Source of the DNA: Gaiellaceae bacterium
GTDB taxonomy: Bacteria; Actinomycetota; Thermoleophilia; Gaiellales; Gaiellaceae
Assembly (NCBI GenBank): GCA_021323315.1
Contig: JAJTCQ010000009.1
Span: forward strand, 1 to 64,000
Length of the DNA: 64,000 bases
Direction of reading: 5' to 3'
A program made the translations under genes and the position numbers. Numbering within the stretch: the first letter of the stretch is position 1; the number at the start of each line of letters is the position of its first letter. The notes beneath the pieces are model-generated. The model saw only the letters and a program-made list of their open reading frames with translations, did no database searches and was not told the origin of the DNA. This document shows positions 56,479-64,000 of the stretch, in pieces.

Positions 56479-56835
56479 CTATTGCAGCACGGGCCGGATC
56501 TCGATCGCGCCGTGCCTGGCCGAGGGGATGAGCGAAGCCAGCCGGATCGCCTCGTCGAGATCGGGAAGATCCGTCAGGAAGACGCCTCCGAGGATCTCCT
56601 TCGTCTCCGCGAACGGCCCGTCCGTCACGATGCGCTCGCCGTCGCGCACCCGGACGACCTTGGCCGTGTGGCGGCCGTCGAGCTCCTTGCCCGTGACGTT
56701 GGGGTCGGCCTTGCTGAGCTCCTCCATGAGGGAGGTCCACTGCGGCATCTCGTCGGCGCGCAGCGCCATCCTCTCGTCGTGCGGGAGGCCGACCCATTCC
56801 GAGTCGTCGCCGTAGATGAGCAGTGCGTAGTTCAC
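56479..56835 (-). CDS. DGPF/YCII-domain protein (second copy)
   Basis: 118 residues from GTG 56835, overlapping the first DGPF gene (GTGA). Core motif [21 protein letters not shown]-terminal [10 protein letters not shown] and C-terminal GAIEIRPVL match the YCII-like ferredoxin fold. These small proteins accompany ECF42 factors and are probable regulon members; biochemical function unknown. Seven bases separate its stop from the sigma factor start. Confidence 0.9.
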   Translation of the reverse strand: MNYALLIYGDDSEWVGLPHDERMALRADEMPQWTSLMEELSKADPNVTGKELDGRHTAKVVRVRDGERIVTDGPFAETKEILGGVFLTDLPDLDEAIRLASLIPSARHGAIEIRPVLQ

Positions 56836-57197
56836 GGCTGTGCCTCCCCCGGATCGACGAAGACCGGCCGCACTTCGACGGCGCCGTGCTCGGCGCCGGG
56901 AATGCGCGCCGCCCACCCGAGCGCTTCGTCCAGGGATGCGCACTCGAGGAGATAGAAGCCTCCGAGCGCCTCCTTCACCTCCGCGTACGGCCCGTCGGTC
57001 ACGAGGGTCTCGTCGTCACGGACGCGAACCGTCGTGGCGTTGCGCGTGAGGGCGAGCTCGTTCCCGCCGGCCAGAACGCCGGCGGCCTCGGCCTCTCGGC
57101 CGAACGCGCGGTATTGCTCGTACGCCGCTGCCGCGTCCTCCTCGGACGAGCTCGCCCACACCTCCTCGTCGCCATAGATCAGCGCCATGTATTGCAC
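56832..57197 (-). CDS. DGPF/YCII-domain protein (first copy)
   Basis: 121 residues, GTG start with a strong ribosome site (GGGAGGGAAC just upstream). The motif is TLVTDGPYAEVKEALGGFYL, a DGPY variant. It is about half identical by eye to the second copy, so a tandem duplication is likely. It is the first gene of the DGPF-DGPF-sigma operon and lies behind the ECF42-style promoter at 57231-57257. Confidence 0.9.
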   Translation of the reverse strand: MQYMALIYGDEEVWASSSEEDAAAAYEQYRAFGREAEAAGVLAGGNELALTRNATTVRVRDDETLVTDGPYAEVKEALGGFYLLECASLDEALGWAARIPGAEHGAVEVRPVFVDPGEAQP

Positions 57198-57230
57198 GTT
57201 CCCTCCCTTCTCGTCGCTCGGTACGCGTAA

Positions 57231-57257
57231 GACGAACGCGTCAGCGCGTTCTCGACA
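57231..57257 (-). promoter_or_regulatory. ECF42-type promoter (TGTCGA-17-CGTC)
   Basis: On the minus strand TGTCGA (57257-57252) and CGTC (57234-57231) are exactly 17 bp apart, 33 nt before the DGPF start. This matches the ECF42 target motif as remembered from studies of the group. It implies that the sigma factor transcribes its own operon. Confidence 0.7.
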
Positions 57258-59495
57258 CTACGCCAGCATGCGCTGCAAGAGCAGGCGGGCGCCGGCCTTG
57301 TCGAGCGGCTCGTTGAGGTTCCCGCACTTGGGGCTCTGCACGCACGACGGGCAGCCGGCCGTGCACGGGCAGCGCTCGAGCAGGCGAGCCGTGTCCTCGA
57401 CCCACTCGCGGAAGCGCTCGAAGCCTCGCTCGGTGATCCCGACGCCGCCGGAGTGCCCGTCGTAGACGAAGATCGTCGGGCGGCCGGTCTGGTAGTGCAG
57501 GTTCGTCGAAAGACCGCCGATGTCCCAGCGATCGCACATAGCCCAGAGCGGGAGCAGCGCGATCAGGCTGTGCTCGGCCGCATGCAGCGCTCCGAGGAGC
57601 CTCGGCATCTGCTCGAGCCCCTCCAGCTGCTCCGGCTCCGGACAGAACCAGATCGCCTCCGTCTCGAAGGTCGTCTCGGGCATGAGCATCGGGACCACGT
57701 CGATGGTCGCCCCATCGCGGATCGCCTTGCGCGCGTACGCGATGACCTGCTCGGTCACGGAGACTCGCCCGAAGTGCAGCTCGACGCCGAGCCTGCGGTC
57801 GGAGCGCTCGGAGCGCTCGATCGTCGTCTCGGACTCCTTCTTCACCTGCGTGTACCAGTCGACGCGGGCCGGAGCGACGACGGCGACACGGTCCTCCAGC
57901 GAGAGCGACTCGACGAGGTACTGCTCCCCGAGATGGAGATAGACGGCGCCCTCGTGCACGGTCGAGTACGCGCGGTCGCGCTCCACGAGCCCGAGCAGAG
58001 AGCCGGTCTCGCCGTCGACGACGGTGAACGCCTCCGCGTCCCCGGAGCGGAGTGAGATCCGTGCGGCAGGGTAGTCGCGGCCCTTCCAGACGTACCCCGC
58101 GGGCGTGTGCTCGAGCTCCGGGAGCTCGGCGGCGCGCCTGAGCGCTTCGCGGCCGAGGGTCTCCACGTCTCCGCCGTCGATCGGCGCTTCGAAGGCGGCG
58201 GACAGCACGTGCGGGTCGAGGATCCTCGGGTTCGCGTGGTCGAGGATCGCCGCCTCGACCTTGCGGGAGAGGAGCGCGTCGGGCTCGCGCGCGAAGAACT
58301 GGTCGAGGGCGTCCTCGCTGCAGACGAGGATCGCCAGGCCGCGGTCACGGCGACCTGCGCGACCCCACTGCTGCCGCAGCGACGCGACGGTTCCGGGAAA
58401 GCCGACCGAGATCGCGCAGTCGAGCAGGCCGATGTCGATCCCCAGCTCGAGCGCGTCGGTCGCAGTGACGCCGAGGAGCTCGCCCTCGACGAGTCGCCGC
58501 TCGATCTCGCGACGCTGCTCGGGCGTGTAGCCGGCGCGGTACGGGGTGAGTCGGCTCGCCGTCGCGGTGTCGAGGCGCTCCGATGCGAACCGGTGGATGA
58601 GCTCGGCGGCTCTACGGCTCTTCGCGAAGCAGATCGTCCGCAGACCTCGCGAGGTGAGCTGGGCGAGGAGGCGCGCCGCCTCGCCGAGGGTGCTCGCGCG
58701 GAGGCCGAGCTCGGCGTCGAGGAGCGGCGGGTTCCAGATGACGACCTCGCGCTCGGCTCGCGTCGACGTGTCGCTGTCGACGACCGTCGCGACCTCTCCG
58801 GTCAGTTCGAGTGCGAGCTCCCCGGCATTCGCGATGGTCGCCGACGCCAGCAGGAACTGCGGGTCGGCGTCGTACACCCGCGCGAGACGCCGGAGTCGCC
58901 GCAGGACGTTCGCGACGTGCGAGCCGAACACGCCCCGGTACACGTGCGCCTCGTCGACGACGACGAAGCGCAGATTCGCGAGGACGTCGCCCCAGCGGTC
59001 GTGGTGCGGGAGAACGCCGACGTGGAGCATGTCGGGGTTCGTCAGCACGAGGTTCGACCACTTGCGGATCTGCCAGCGCCGCTCGCTCGCCGTGTCGCCG
59101 TCGTAGATCGCCGGCCGCAGTCCCTTGAGCCGCAGCTCCGCGAGCGAGCGCGCCTGATCCTGCGAGAGCGCCTTCGTCGGGTAGAGGTAGAGGGCGCGTG
59201 TCTTCGGCTCGCGCGCGATCGCGTCGAGCACGGGAAGGTTGAATGCGAGCGACTTCCCGGAGGCCGTGCCCGTCGTGACGACGACGTTCTCCCCGCGACC
59301 CGCGGCCTCCCACGCCTCCGCCTGGTGGCGAAACAGTGCAGTGACGCCGGTCCGGACGAGCGCGGAAGCGACGCGGGGATCGAGGTCGTCGGGCAGGGGC
59401 TCGAGCTTCGGCTCGCGCGAGGGCTCGACGCCGCTGTATGCGATTTCCTCGCCCTCGAGGAGATCCGCCCAGCTCGTTGCCACGTCGATCGCCAC
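57258..59495 (-). CDS. MrfA/YprA-type DEAH helicase with DUF1998 zinc module
   Basis: 745 residues. Helicase motifs: Walker A VTTGTASGKSLAFNLP (T75-S82 region), TKALSQDQ, LTNPDMLH, VVVDEAHVYRG, SATIANAGE, ATDALELGIDIG and QQWGRAGRRDRG. The C-terminal DUF1998 has five cysteines between 709 and 724 (CPCTAGCPSCVQSPKCG), of which four would bind zinc in Hrq1/MrfA enzymes. MrfA unwinds DNA in mitomycin-type damage repair. GTG start 59495 has GACACT 6 nt upstream; GTG 59483 is an alternative. Confidence 0.9.
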   Translation of the reverse strand: MAIDVATSWADLLEGEEIAYSGVEPSREPKLEPLPDDLDPRVASALVRTGVTALFRHQAEAWEAAGRGENVVVTTGTASGKSLAFNLPVLDAIAREPKTRALYLYPTKALSQDQARSLAELRLKGLRPAIYDGDTASERRWQIRKWSNLVLTNPDMLHVGVLPHHDRWGDVLANLRFVVVDEAHVYRGVFGSHVANVLRRLRRLARVYDADPQFLLASATIANAGELALELTGEVATVVDSDTSTRAEREVVIWNPPLLDAELGLRASTLGEAARLLAQLTSRGLRTICFAKSRRAAELIHRFASERLDTATASRLTPYRAGYTPEQRREIERRLVEGELLGVTATDALELGIDIGLLDCAISVGFPGTVASLRQQWGRAGRRDRGLAILVCSEDALDQFFAREPDALLSRKVEAAILDHANPRILDPHVLSAAFEAPIDGGDVETLGREALRRAAELPELEHTPAGYVWKGRDYPAARISLRSGDAEAFTVVDGETGSLLGLVERDRAYSTVHEGAVYLHLGEQYLVESLSLEDRVAVVAPARVDWYTQVKKESETTIERSERSDRRLGVELHFGRVSVTEQVIAYARKAIRDGATIDVVPMLMPETTFETEAIWFCPEPEQLEGLEQMPRLLGALHAAEHSLIALLPLWAMCDRWDIGGLSTNLHYQTGRPTIFVYDGHSGGVGITERGFERFREWVEDTARLLERCPCTAGCPSCVQSPKCGNLNEPLDKAGARLLLQRMLA

Positions 59496-59574
59496 GACGC
59501 CAGTGTCGCAGCCGACCTAGGTCGGTGGCCCTCCAGCGCGAGCTCGCGTTTCCGCGCGAGCTCCTCGGCTTCCG

Positions 59575-59892
59575 CTACCCGGCGACGTGTGCAAGCAACC
59601 GCTCGTAGCGCGATCGGGGATGTGCTCCGTGGACGGTCTCGCGCGCCTCACCATCCGCGAAGAGCATGACCGTGGGCAGCGACAGGACGCCGTAGCGACC
59701 CGGAACGCCGAGGTTCTCGTCGATGTTCATGCGCACGAGGCGCAGGCGGCCCGCGTTCTCTGCTGCGATCGCGCGGAGATGCGGCTCGATCGCCTCGCAT
59801 GGCTTGCACCACGGCGCCCAGAAGTCCACGATCACCGGCTCGCTTGCGCCGAGCACTTCGGCGTCGAACGTCTCGTCGGTGACCTCGACCAC
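59575..59892 (-). CDS. Thioredoxin-family protein (WCKPC)
   Basis: 105 residues, full thioredoxin length. Active site Cys29-Lys-Pro-Cys32 in VDFWAPWCKPCEAIEP, instead of the usual CGPC. The cis-Pro is in VLSLPTVMLFADGE. No signal peptide, so cytoplasmic. The Lys in the active site should alter redox potential. The GTG start is fixed by TACGCT 6 nt upstream. Confidence 0.9.
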   Translation of the reverse strand: MVEVTDETFDAEVLGASEPVIVDFWAPWCKPCEAIEPHLRAIAAENAGRLRLVRMNIDENLGVPGRYGVLSLPTVMLFADGEARETVHGAHPRSRYERLLAHVAG

Positions 59893-59898
59893 CGCCGC

Positions 59899-59904
59899 AG
59901 CGTA
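59899..59904 (-). promoter_or_regulatory. -10 box (TACGCT) of leaderless thioredoxin gene
   Basis: A 6-nt spacer GCGGCG separates it from the GTG at 59892. Confidence 0.65.
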
Positions 59905-59913
59905 GTCGCGCGG

Positions 59914-60779
59914 CTACGACGAGCCGGCGACTTCGAGCACCTGGAGCTCTTCGCCGAACACGATCGTGCCGTCGAACACCGCGGCGGCGTCTCGAAGCCC
60001 CTTCTCGCGTGCGGACGGGCGATCGAGGTTGGGACCGATGTGCGTCAGGACGAGCGTCCGGACGCCCGCCTGCGCTGCGAGCGTCGCGGCCGACGGAGTG
60101 CCGGTCATTCCCCCGCTCAACCCCTCCGCCTCCATCGCCGCGTCCGTGTCCCAGCACATGCAGACCAGCATGTCGGCGCCGCGCGCCAGCTCGACGACGC
60201 TGTCGACGGGCTCGGTGTCCCCTGTGAACACGATCGATCCCCGGTCGCTGTCGATCCGGTAGGCCGCGGCGAGCAACGGCTGCGCATGCACGGTGTGGGC
60301 GGCGCGCACGGAGAAGTCGTCCTCCTCGAGCTGGAACATCGCGTCGATGCCAAGCGCGTCGATCTGCGGCGGACGGCGCGGGAGTGTGCCGCCACGGTTC
60401 GAGAAGACCCGCTGGCTTCCGGGATGCTCGATCCTCGCGTTCCAGTCGCAGACCCATGCGCCGTCGGGCCTGCGAACAGCCTGCGCGTGAGGTCCTCGGT
60501 CGGCGGCGGCCCGTACACGCGCAGTGGTGTCTGATCGACGTCCTGGTCCCAGCGGGTCAGGACGAAGCACGGGTAGTCGGCGTTGTGGTCGAAGTGGTGG
60601 TGCGTGAAGAGGAGCAGCGAGATCTCCGGCGTGCGGCGGCCCGCGCGCGTGAGCTTGTGCGTCGTCGCCGGGCCGCAGTCGATCAGGAGGCTGCGGCTCG
60701 CCACATCGAGCAGATAGGCAGATCCGAACCTGCGAGGCGTCGGAGTCGGAACTCCCGCCCCGAGCAACGTCACCCTCAT
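59914..60779 (-). pseudogene. Metallo-beta-lactamase-fold hydrolase gene with -1 bp frameshift
   Basis: The N-terminal part (ATG 60779, RVTLLGAGVPTPTPRRFGSA; zinc motif FTHHHFDHNADYP; to DLTRRLFA) is in one frame. The C-terminal part (RPDGAWVCDWNARIEHPGSQ, VFTGDTEPVDSVVELA, ADMLVCMCWDTD, LVLTHIGPN) is in another. The switch falls at about 60473, where TTCGCAGG would read L-F-A-R-P-D if one G were restored (GCGAGG). It is RNase Z-like in layout. Either a recent mutation or a sequencing error. It lies 11 bases after the glycosyltransferase, so it is co-transcribed. Confidence 0.82.
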
Positions 60780-60790
60780 GGGCGAGGATC

Positions 60791-61513
60791 TCAGAGCTTG
60801 CCCGCGAGCGCGCGCAGCCGGAGAACCGGCACCCGCCACATCGCCTCGGCGACGATCGAGCCGGTCATCTTCGACGCTCCGGCACGCCGTTCGACGAACG
60901 TGATCGGCACCTCCTCGACGCGGAGGCCTGCCCGTTTCACGCGGTAGGTCGTCTCGATCTGGAACGCGTAGCCGTGGGCAGAGAGCGCGTCCAGGTCGAT
61001 GGTCTCGAGCGCCTCGCGCCGGAAGCATTTGAATCCGCCCGTGAGGTCGCGTACGCCGAGCCCGAGGAGCACCTGCGCGTACAGGCAACCACCGCGCGAG
61101 ACGATCCGGCGCAGGAGACCCCAGTTCGCCGTTCCGCCGCCGGGCGCGTAGCGCGAGCCGAGCACCAGGTCGGCATCCTCGGCCGCGGCGATCAGTCGAG
61201 GAACATCGGCCGGATCGTGCGAGAAGTCGCAGTCCATCTCGAGCACGAGCTCGGCGCCGTCGGCCAGCGCCCACCGGAACCCCGCGACGTAGGCAGGACC
61301 GATTCCCTGCTTCGTCTCGCGATGCAGAACGGACACCCAGGGAAGCTCCGACGCGAGGCCGTCGGCGATCTCCCCGGTTCCGTCGGGAGAGCCGTCGTCG
61401 ATCACCAGCACGCGATCCATCGTCGTGTCGAGAACGCCGCCGAGCGCCTCGATCATCTGCTCCAGGTTCTCCCGCTCGTTGTACGTGGGGAGGCACAGGA
61501 CCGCGCGAGGCAT
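60791..61513 (-). CDS. Polyprenol-phosphate mannosyltransferase-like GT2 (DPM1-type)
   Basis: 240 residues, single catalytic domain without TM extension. LPTYNERENLEQMI, VIDDGSPDGTGEIAD, EMDCDFSHDP (DxD site), GSRYAPGG and DLTGGFKCFRREAL are typical of dolichol/polyprenol-monophosphomannose synthases. It makes a lipid-linked sugar for cell-surface glycans. ATG 61513 has GATGAT 6 nt upstream on the minus strand, overlapping the PolX promoter. Confidence 0.9.
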   Translation of the reverse strand: MPRAVLCLPTYNERENLEQMIEALGGVLDTTMDRVLVIDDGSPDGTGEIADGLASELPWVSVLHRETKQGIGPAYVAGFRWALADGAELVLEMDCDFSHDPADVPRLIAAAEDADLVLGSRYAPGGGTANWGLLRRIVSRGGCLYAQVLLGLGVRDLTGGFKCFRREALETIDLDALSAHGYAFQIETTYRVKRAGLRVEEVPITFVERRAGASKMTGSIVAEAMWRVPVLRLRALAGKL

Positions 61514-61518
61514 CGCCG

Positions 61519-61525
61519 TATCATC
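61519..61525. promoter_or_regulatory. Overlapping divergent -10 boxes for GT2 and PolX
   Basis: Plus-strand TATCAT (61519-61524) and minus-strand GATGAT (61525-61520) each lie 6 nt before their start codons and share five bases. Only 17 bp separate the two start codons. Confidence 0.6.
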
Positions 61526-61530
61526 GCGGG

Positions 61531-63240
61531 ATGGCCAAGATGCTGCCCCGGAACGGTGAGCTGGCGGATCAGCTGGACCTTCTGGCCGATCTCTCCGAGA
61601 TCCTCGAGGAGGAGTCGTTCAAGGTCATCGCGTACCGGCGCGCGGCCGGGCGGATCCGCGAGGCGGCTGTGCCGATCGCCGAGCTGGCGCTCGACGGGAA
61701 GGCCAAGGAGCTCCCCGGTATCGGGAAGACGATCGAGGCGAAGGTGGTCGAGGTCGTGGAGGACGGGGAGATGCATGCGCTCACGAAGCGGCGCGGCCTC
61801 GTCCCGGCGGGCGTCGTCGACTTCCTCCGGCTCCCCGGGGTCGGGCCGAAGACGGCCGCGCGCATCTGGACCCAGCTCGGGATCACGTCGCTCGACGGGC
61901 TCAAGACCGCGGCCGAGTCGGGCCGGCTCCGCGACCTGTCGGGCATGGGAGCGCGCAGCGAGGAGAAGATCCTGAAGGCGCTCGAGGCGGGTGTCGGCGA
62001 GGAGGCCGAACAGCGCAGACTTCTCGCCACAGCGCTGCCCGCGGTCAGACGCGTGGTCGCGGAGCTGGAGGCGCACCCGACCGCGATCGCGGTGTCCGAG
62101 GCGGGCAGTGTTCGCCGCCGTCGTGAAACGGTGCGCGACCTCGACTTCATCGCGACCTCGAGCGACGCCCCGGCCCTCATCGACGCGTTCTGCGCCGGCA
62201 CCTGGGTGTCCGAGGTCCTCGCGCGGGGAGATACGAAGGCGACGGTCGTGTCCCACGACGAGCTGCGCCTCGACCTGCGCGTCGTTCCTGAGGACTGCTA
62301 CGGCAACGTCCTGCAGCATTTCACCGGCTCCAAGGACCACAACATCAAGCTGCGGGAAGAGGCGCAACGGCGCGGGCTGTCCATCTCCGAATACGGCGTC
62401 ACCGAGGTGGAGTCGGGGAAGGTCGTGACGCACGCCGACGAAGACGATCTGTACGCGTTCCTGGGCTATGGAACGCCTCCGCCGGAGCTGCGCGAGGGCA
62501 CGGCCGAGATCGCGGCTGCGCGCAACGGCGACTTGCCTGCTCTTGTCGACGTCGCGGACCTGAAGGGGGAGCTGCATTGCCATTCGACCTGGTCCACCGA
62601 TGCCAGGGGGACGATCGAGGAGATGGCACACACGGCGAAGGGTCGCGGCTACGCGTTCCTCTGCGTCACCGACCATTCGCACTACCTTCGCGGCGGGCGC
62701 CTGGAGGCCCAGTGGAGGGAGATCGAGGACGTCAACGGCCGCCTCACCCGGTTCCGGGTGCTGCGCGGGATCGAGGTCAACATCCGCGCCGATGGCTCGC
62801 TGGACGTGGACGACGATTCACTCGCTCAGCTCGACTGGGTGGTGGCTTCGCTGCACACGTCGTTCGACAAGAGCCCGACCGAGCGGATCGTCGGTGTCAT
62901 GGACAACCCGCACGTCGACTGCATCGGGCACCTCACCGGTCGCCGGCTGTTGAAGCGCGAGGGCGCGCCGGTCGACGTCGAGCGTGTGGTCGAGCGCGCC
63001 GTGGAGACGGGAACGGCGCTCGAGATCAATTCGCAGCCCGACCGCCTCGACATGCGCGACACGCACGCGCGGCTGGCCGGCGAGGCCGGCGTCAAGATCC
63101 CGATCACGACCGACGCGCACTCGGTCGGCGCGCTCTCGTATGCGGAGCTCGGCGTTGCGCAGGCGCGGCGCGCGTGGCTCACGAAGGAGCAGATCCTGAA
63201 CACACGGCCCTGGCGCGAGATCGCCAAGCTCCGGAAGTGA
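61531..63240 (+). CDS. polX: DNA polymerase X with PHP exonuclease domain
   Basis: 569 residues. N-terminal helix-hairpin-helix segments (ELPGIGKTIEAKV, RLPGVGPKTAARI) precede the Pol-beta nucleotidyltransferase site AGSVRRRRETVRDLDFIA, then the PHP domain with LHCHSTWSTD, VTDHSHY, GIEVNI and TTDAHSVGAL. Bacterial PolX enzymes fill short gaps in base-excision repair and have Mn-dependent 3'-5' exonuclease activity. The next gene overlaps by GTGA. Confidence 0.95.
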   Translation: MAKMLPRNGELADQLDLLADLSEILEEESFKVIAYRRAAGRIREAAVPIAELALDGKAKELPGIGKTIEAKVVEVVEDGEMHALTKRRGLVPAGVVDFLRLPGVGPKTAARIWTQLGITSLDGLKTAAESGRLRDLSGMGARSEEKILKALEAGVGEEAEQRRLLATALPAVRRVVAELEAHPTAIAVSEAGSVRRRRETVRDLDFIATSSDAPALIDAFCAGTWVSEVLARGDTKATVVSHDELRLDLRVVPEDCYGNVLQHFTGSKDHNIKLREEAQRRGLSISEYGVTEVESGKVVTHADEDDLYAFLGYGTPPPELREGTAEIAAARNGDLPALVDVADLKGELHCHSTWSTDARGTIEEMAHTAKGRGYAFLCVTDHSHYLRGGRLEAQWREIEDVNGRLTRFRVLRGIEVNIRADGSLDVDDDSLAQLDWVVASLHTSFDKSPTERIVGVMDNPHVDCIGHLTGRRLLKREGAPVDVERVVERAVETGTALEINSQPDRLDMRDTHARLAGEAGVKIPITTDAHSVGALSYAELGVAQARRAWLTKEQILNTRPWREIAKLRK

Positions 63241-64000
63241 GCTCGTTTCGGGACGACGGCGCACTTGCCGTCGACTGGGTGGCGTCGTACCTCGAGCGTG
63301 TCCGCGAGTTCCCCGTGCTCTCGCAGGCGGAGCCCGGAGCGATCCGCGCGTCTCTTCCGCAGACACCGCCGGAAGATCCCGAGCCGTTCTCGAACGTGCT
63401 CGCCGACCTCGACGGCGTGCTCGGGCCGGGCCTGACGCACTGGCAGAGCCCGCGCTTCTTCGCCTACTTCGCGACGACGAGCACCGAGCCCGCGATACTG
63501 GCGGAGCTGCTCGCCGCGGGCCTGAACCAGGTCGGCATCCTCTGGCGAACGTCGCCTGCCCTCCAGGAGCTCGAGGAACTCACTCTCGACTGGCTCGCTC
63601 AGCTGCTCGGGCTTCCGCCCGGGCTGCACGGGCACATCGAGGACACGGCGTCGACGAGCACACTGGTCGCGCTCGCCGTTGCGCGAGCGGTCGCTCCGGG
63701 CAGACGCGTCGTGCTCTGCTCGGAGCATGCGCACTCGTCCGTCGACAAGGCGACCCGTCTGCTCGAGCTCGAGCTGCGGAAGGTGCCGGCCGACGAGGCG
63801 TTTCGGCTCCGCCCCGATGCCATGGAGCTCGCGGACGCCTGTGCAGTCGTTGCGACGATCGGCACGACATCGTCCACGTCAGTCGATCCGGTCGCCGAGA
63901 TCGCCGATCGGTGCGAGAAGGAGTGTGTCTGGCTCCACGTCGACGCCGCGTACGCGGGAGCGGCCGCAGTGTGTCCTGAGCTTCGCGATCGCTTTGTCGG
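63237..64000 (+). CDS. PLP-dependent group II decarboxylase (aromatic-amino-acid type), 3' end cut
   Basis: The frame starts at GTG 63237 (GTGA overlap with polX) and is open to the window edge, about 254 codons. WQSPRFFAYFATTSTEPAILAE, LTLDWLAQLLGLP, EDTASTSTLVALAVARA, CSEHAHSSVDKA, ATIGTTSSTSVDPV and WLHVDAAYAG match aromatic-L-amino-acid decarboxylases; the last supplies the Asp that contacts the PLP ring nitrogen. The Schiff-base Lys would lie beyond the edge. Substrate (Trp, Phe/Tyr or other) unknown. Confidence 0.88.
   Translation, partial: MSSFRDDGALAVDWVASYLERVREFPVLSQAEPGAIRASLPQTPPEDPEPFSNVLADLDGVLGPGLTHWQSPRFFAYFATTSTEPAILAELLAAGLNQVGILWRTSPALQELEELTLDWLAQLLGLPPGLHGHIEDTASTSTLVALAVARAVAPGRRVVLCSEHAHSSVDKATRLLELELRKVPADEAFRLRPDAMELADACAVVATIGTTSSTSVDPVAEIADRCEKECVWLHVDAAYAGAAAVCPELRDRFV

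Overview
The window looks like the replication-origin region of a high-GC actinobacterium. The order rpmH-rnpA-yidD-yidC-jag-rsmG-parA-parB on one side and dnaA-dnaN-recF-DUF721-gyrB-gyrA on the other is the classic bacterial oriC neighbourhood. Heavy use of GTG starts, strong GC bias at third codon positions, an F420-type luciferase-like oxidoreductase and a futalosine-type prenyltransferase fit a deep-branching actinobacterium such as Thermoleophilia (Gaiella-like). That placement is an inference from gene content, not a database result. Genes are very tightly packed: most operon junctions overlap by ATGA or GTGA, convergent genes share stop-codon bases, and no gap exceeds about 310 bases. 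No insertion sequence, prophage, CRISPR array or rRNA was seen.

Layout. 1-6.6 kb: an NMT1/THI5-type ABC importer (left end cut), an N-carbamoyl-amino-acid hydrolase, an MFS transporter and an F420-type oxidoreductase, probably a pyrimidine or hydantoin salvage cluster. 6.6-9.8 kb: arginase, tRNA-Phe, amidase, SAM hydroxide adenosyltransferase. 10-16 kb (minus): moaC-mog-ubiA-ccmA-ccmB-ccmC-ccmD, a cofactor/respiration operon, preceded by a two-component system. 16-22.6 kb: an M28-like membrane protein, moeA, a class A PBP, a CPBP protease and a bifunctional nuclease. 22.7-29.8 kb: tRNA-Ile, parB/parA, rsmG, jag, yidC, yidD, rnpA, rpmH, oriC, dnaA. 29.8-37.4 kb: dnaN, recF, DUF721, gyrB, gyrA. 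37.4-41.7 kb: slipin/NfeD pair and a modular PGRP amidase. 41.7-50.7 kb: fabZ-fabH-fabD-fabG-fabF and accD-accA around a HAD/GNAT/ureohydrolase operon. 50.8-57.2 kb: LigD, a decayed hydrolase, NDH-2, a LOG-like protein, and an ECF42-type sigma factor with two DGPF proteins. 57.2-64 kb: MrfA-like helicase, thioredoxin, a frameshifted metallo-beta-lactamase-fold gene, polyprenol-phosphate glycosyltransferase, PolX and a PLP decarboxylase (right end cut).

The strongest cross-window signal is a promoter grammar. At least eleven transcription-unit heads on both strands carry a TANNNT box exactly 6 nt before an ATG/GTG, several more have a weaker box at 6 nt or a good box at 7 nt, and none of these has a Shine-Dalgarno sequence. 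This predicts leaderless mRNAs starting on the start codon, and it fixes several start positions. Other notable observations are an atypical GyrA quinolone-pocket motif (Gly-Asp replaced by Asp-Ser), probable CTG starts for recF and ccmC, a zinc-ribbon/ureohydrolase fusion with a Cys-rich metal loop, a near-perfect ECF42-style autoregulatory promoter, and two broken genes.
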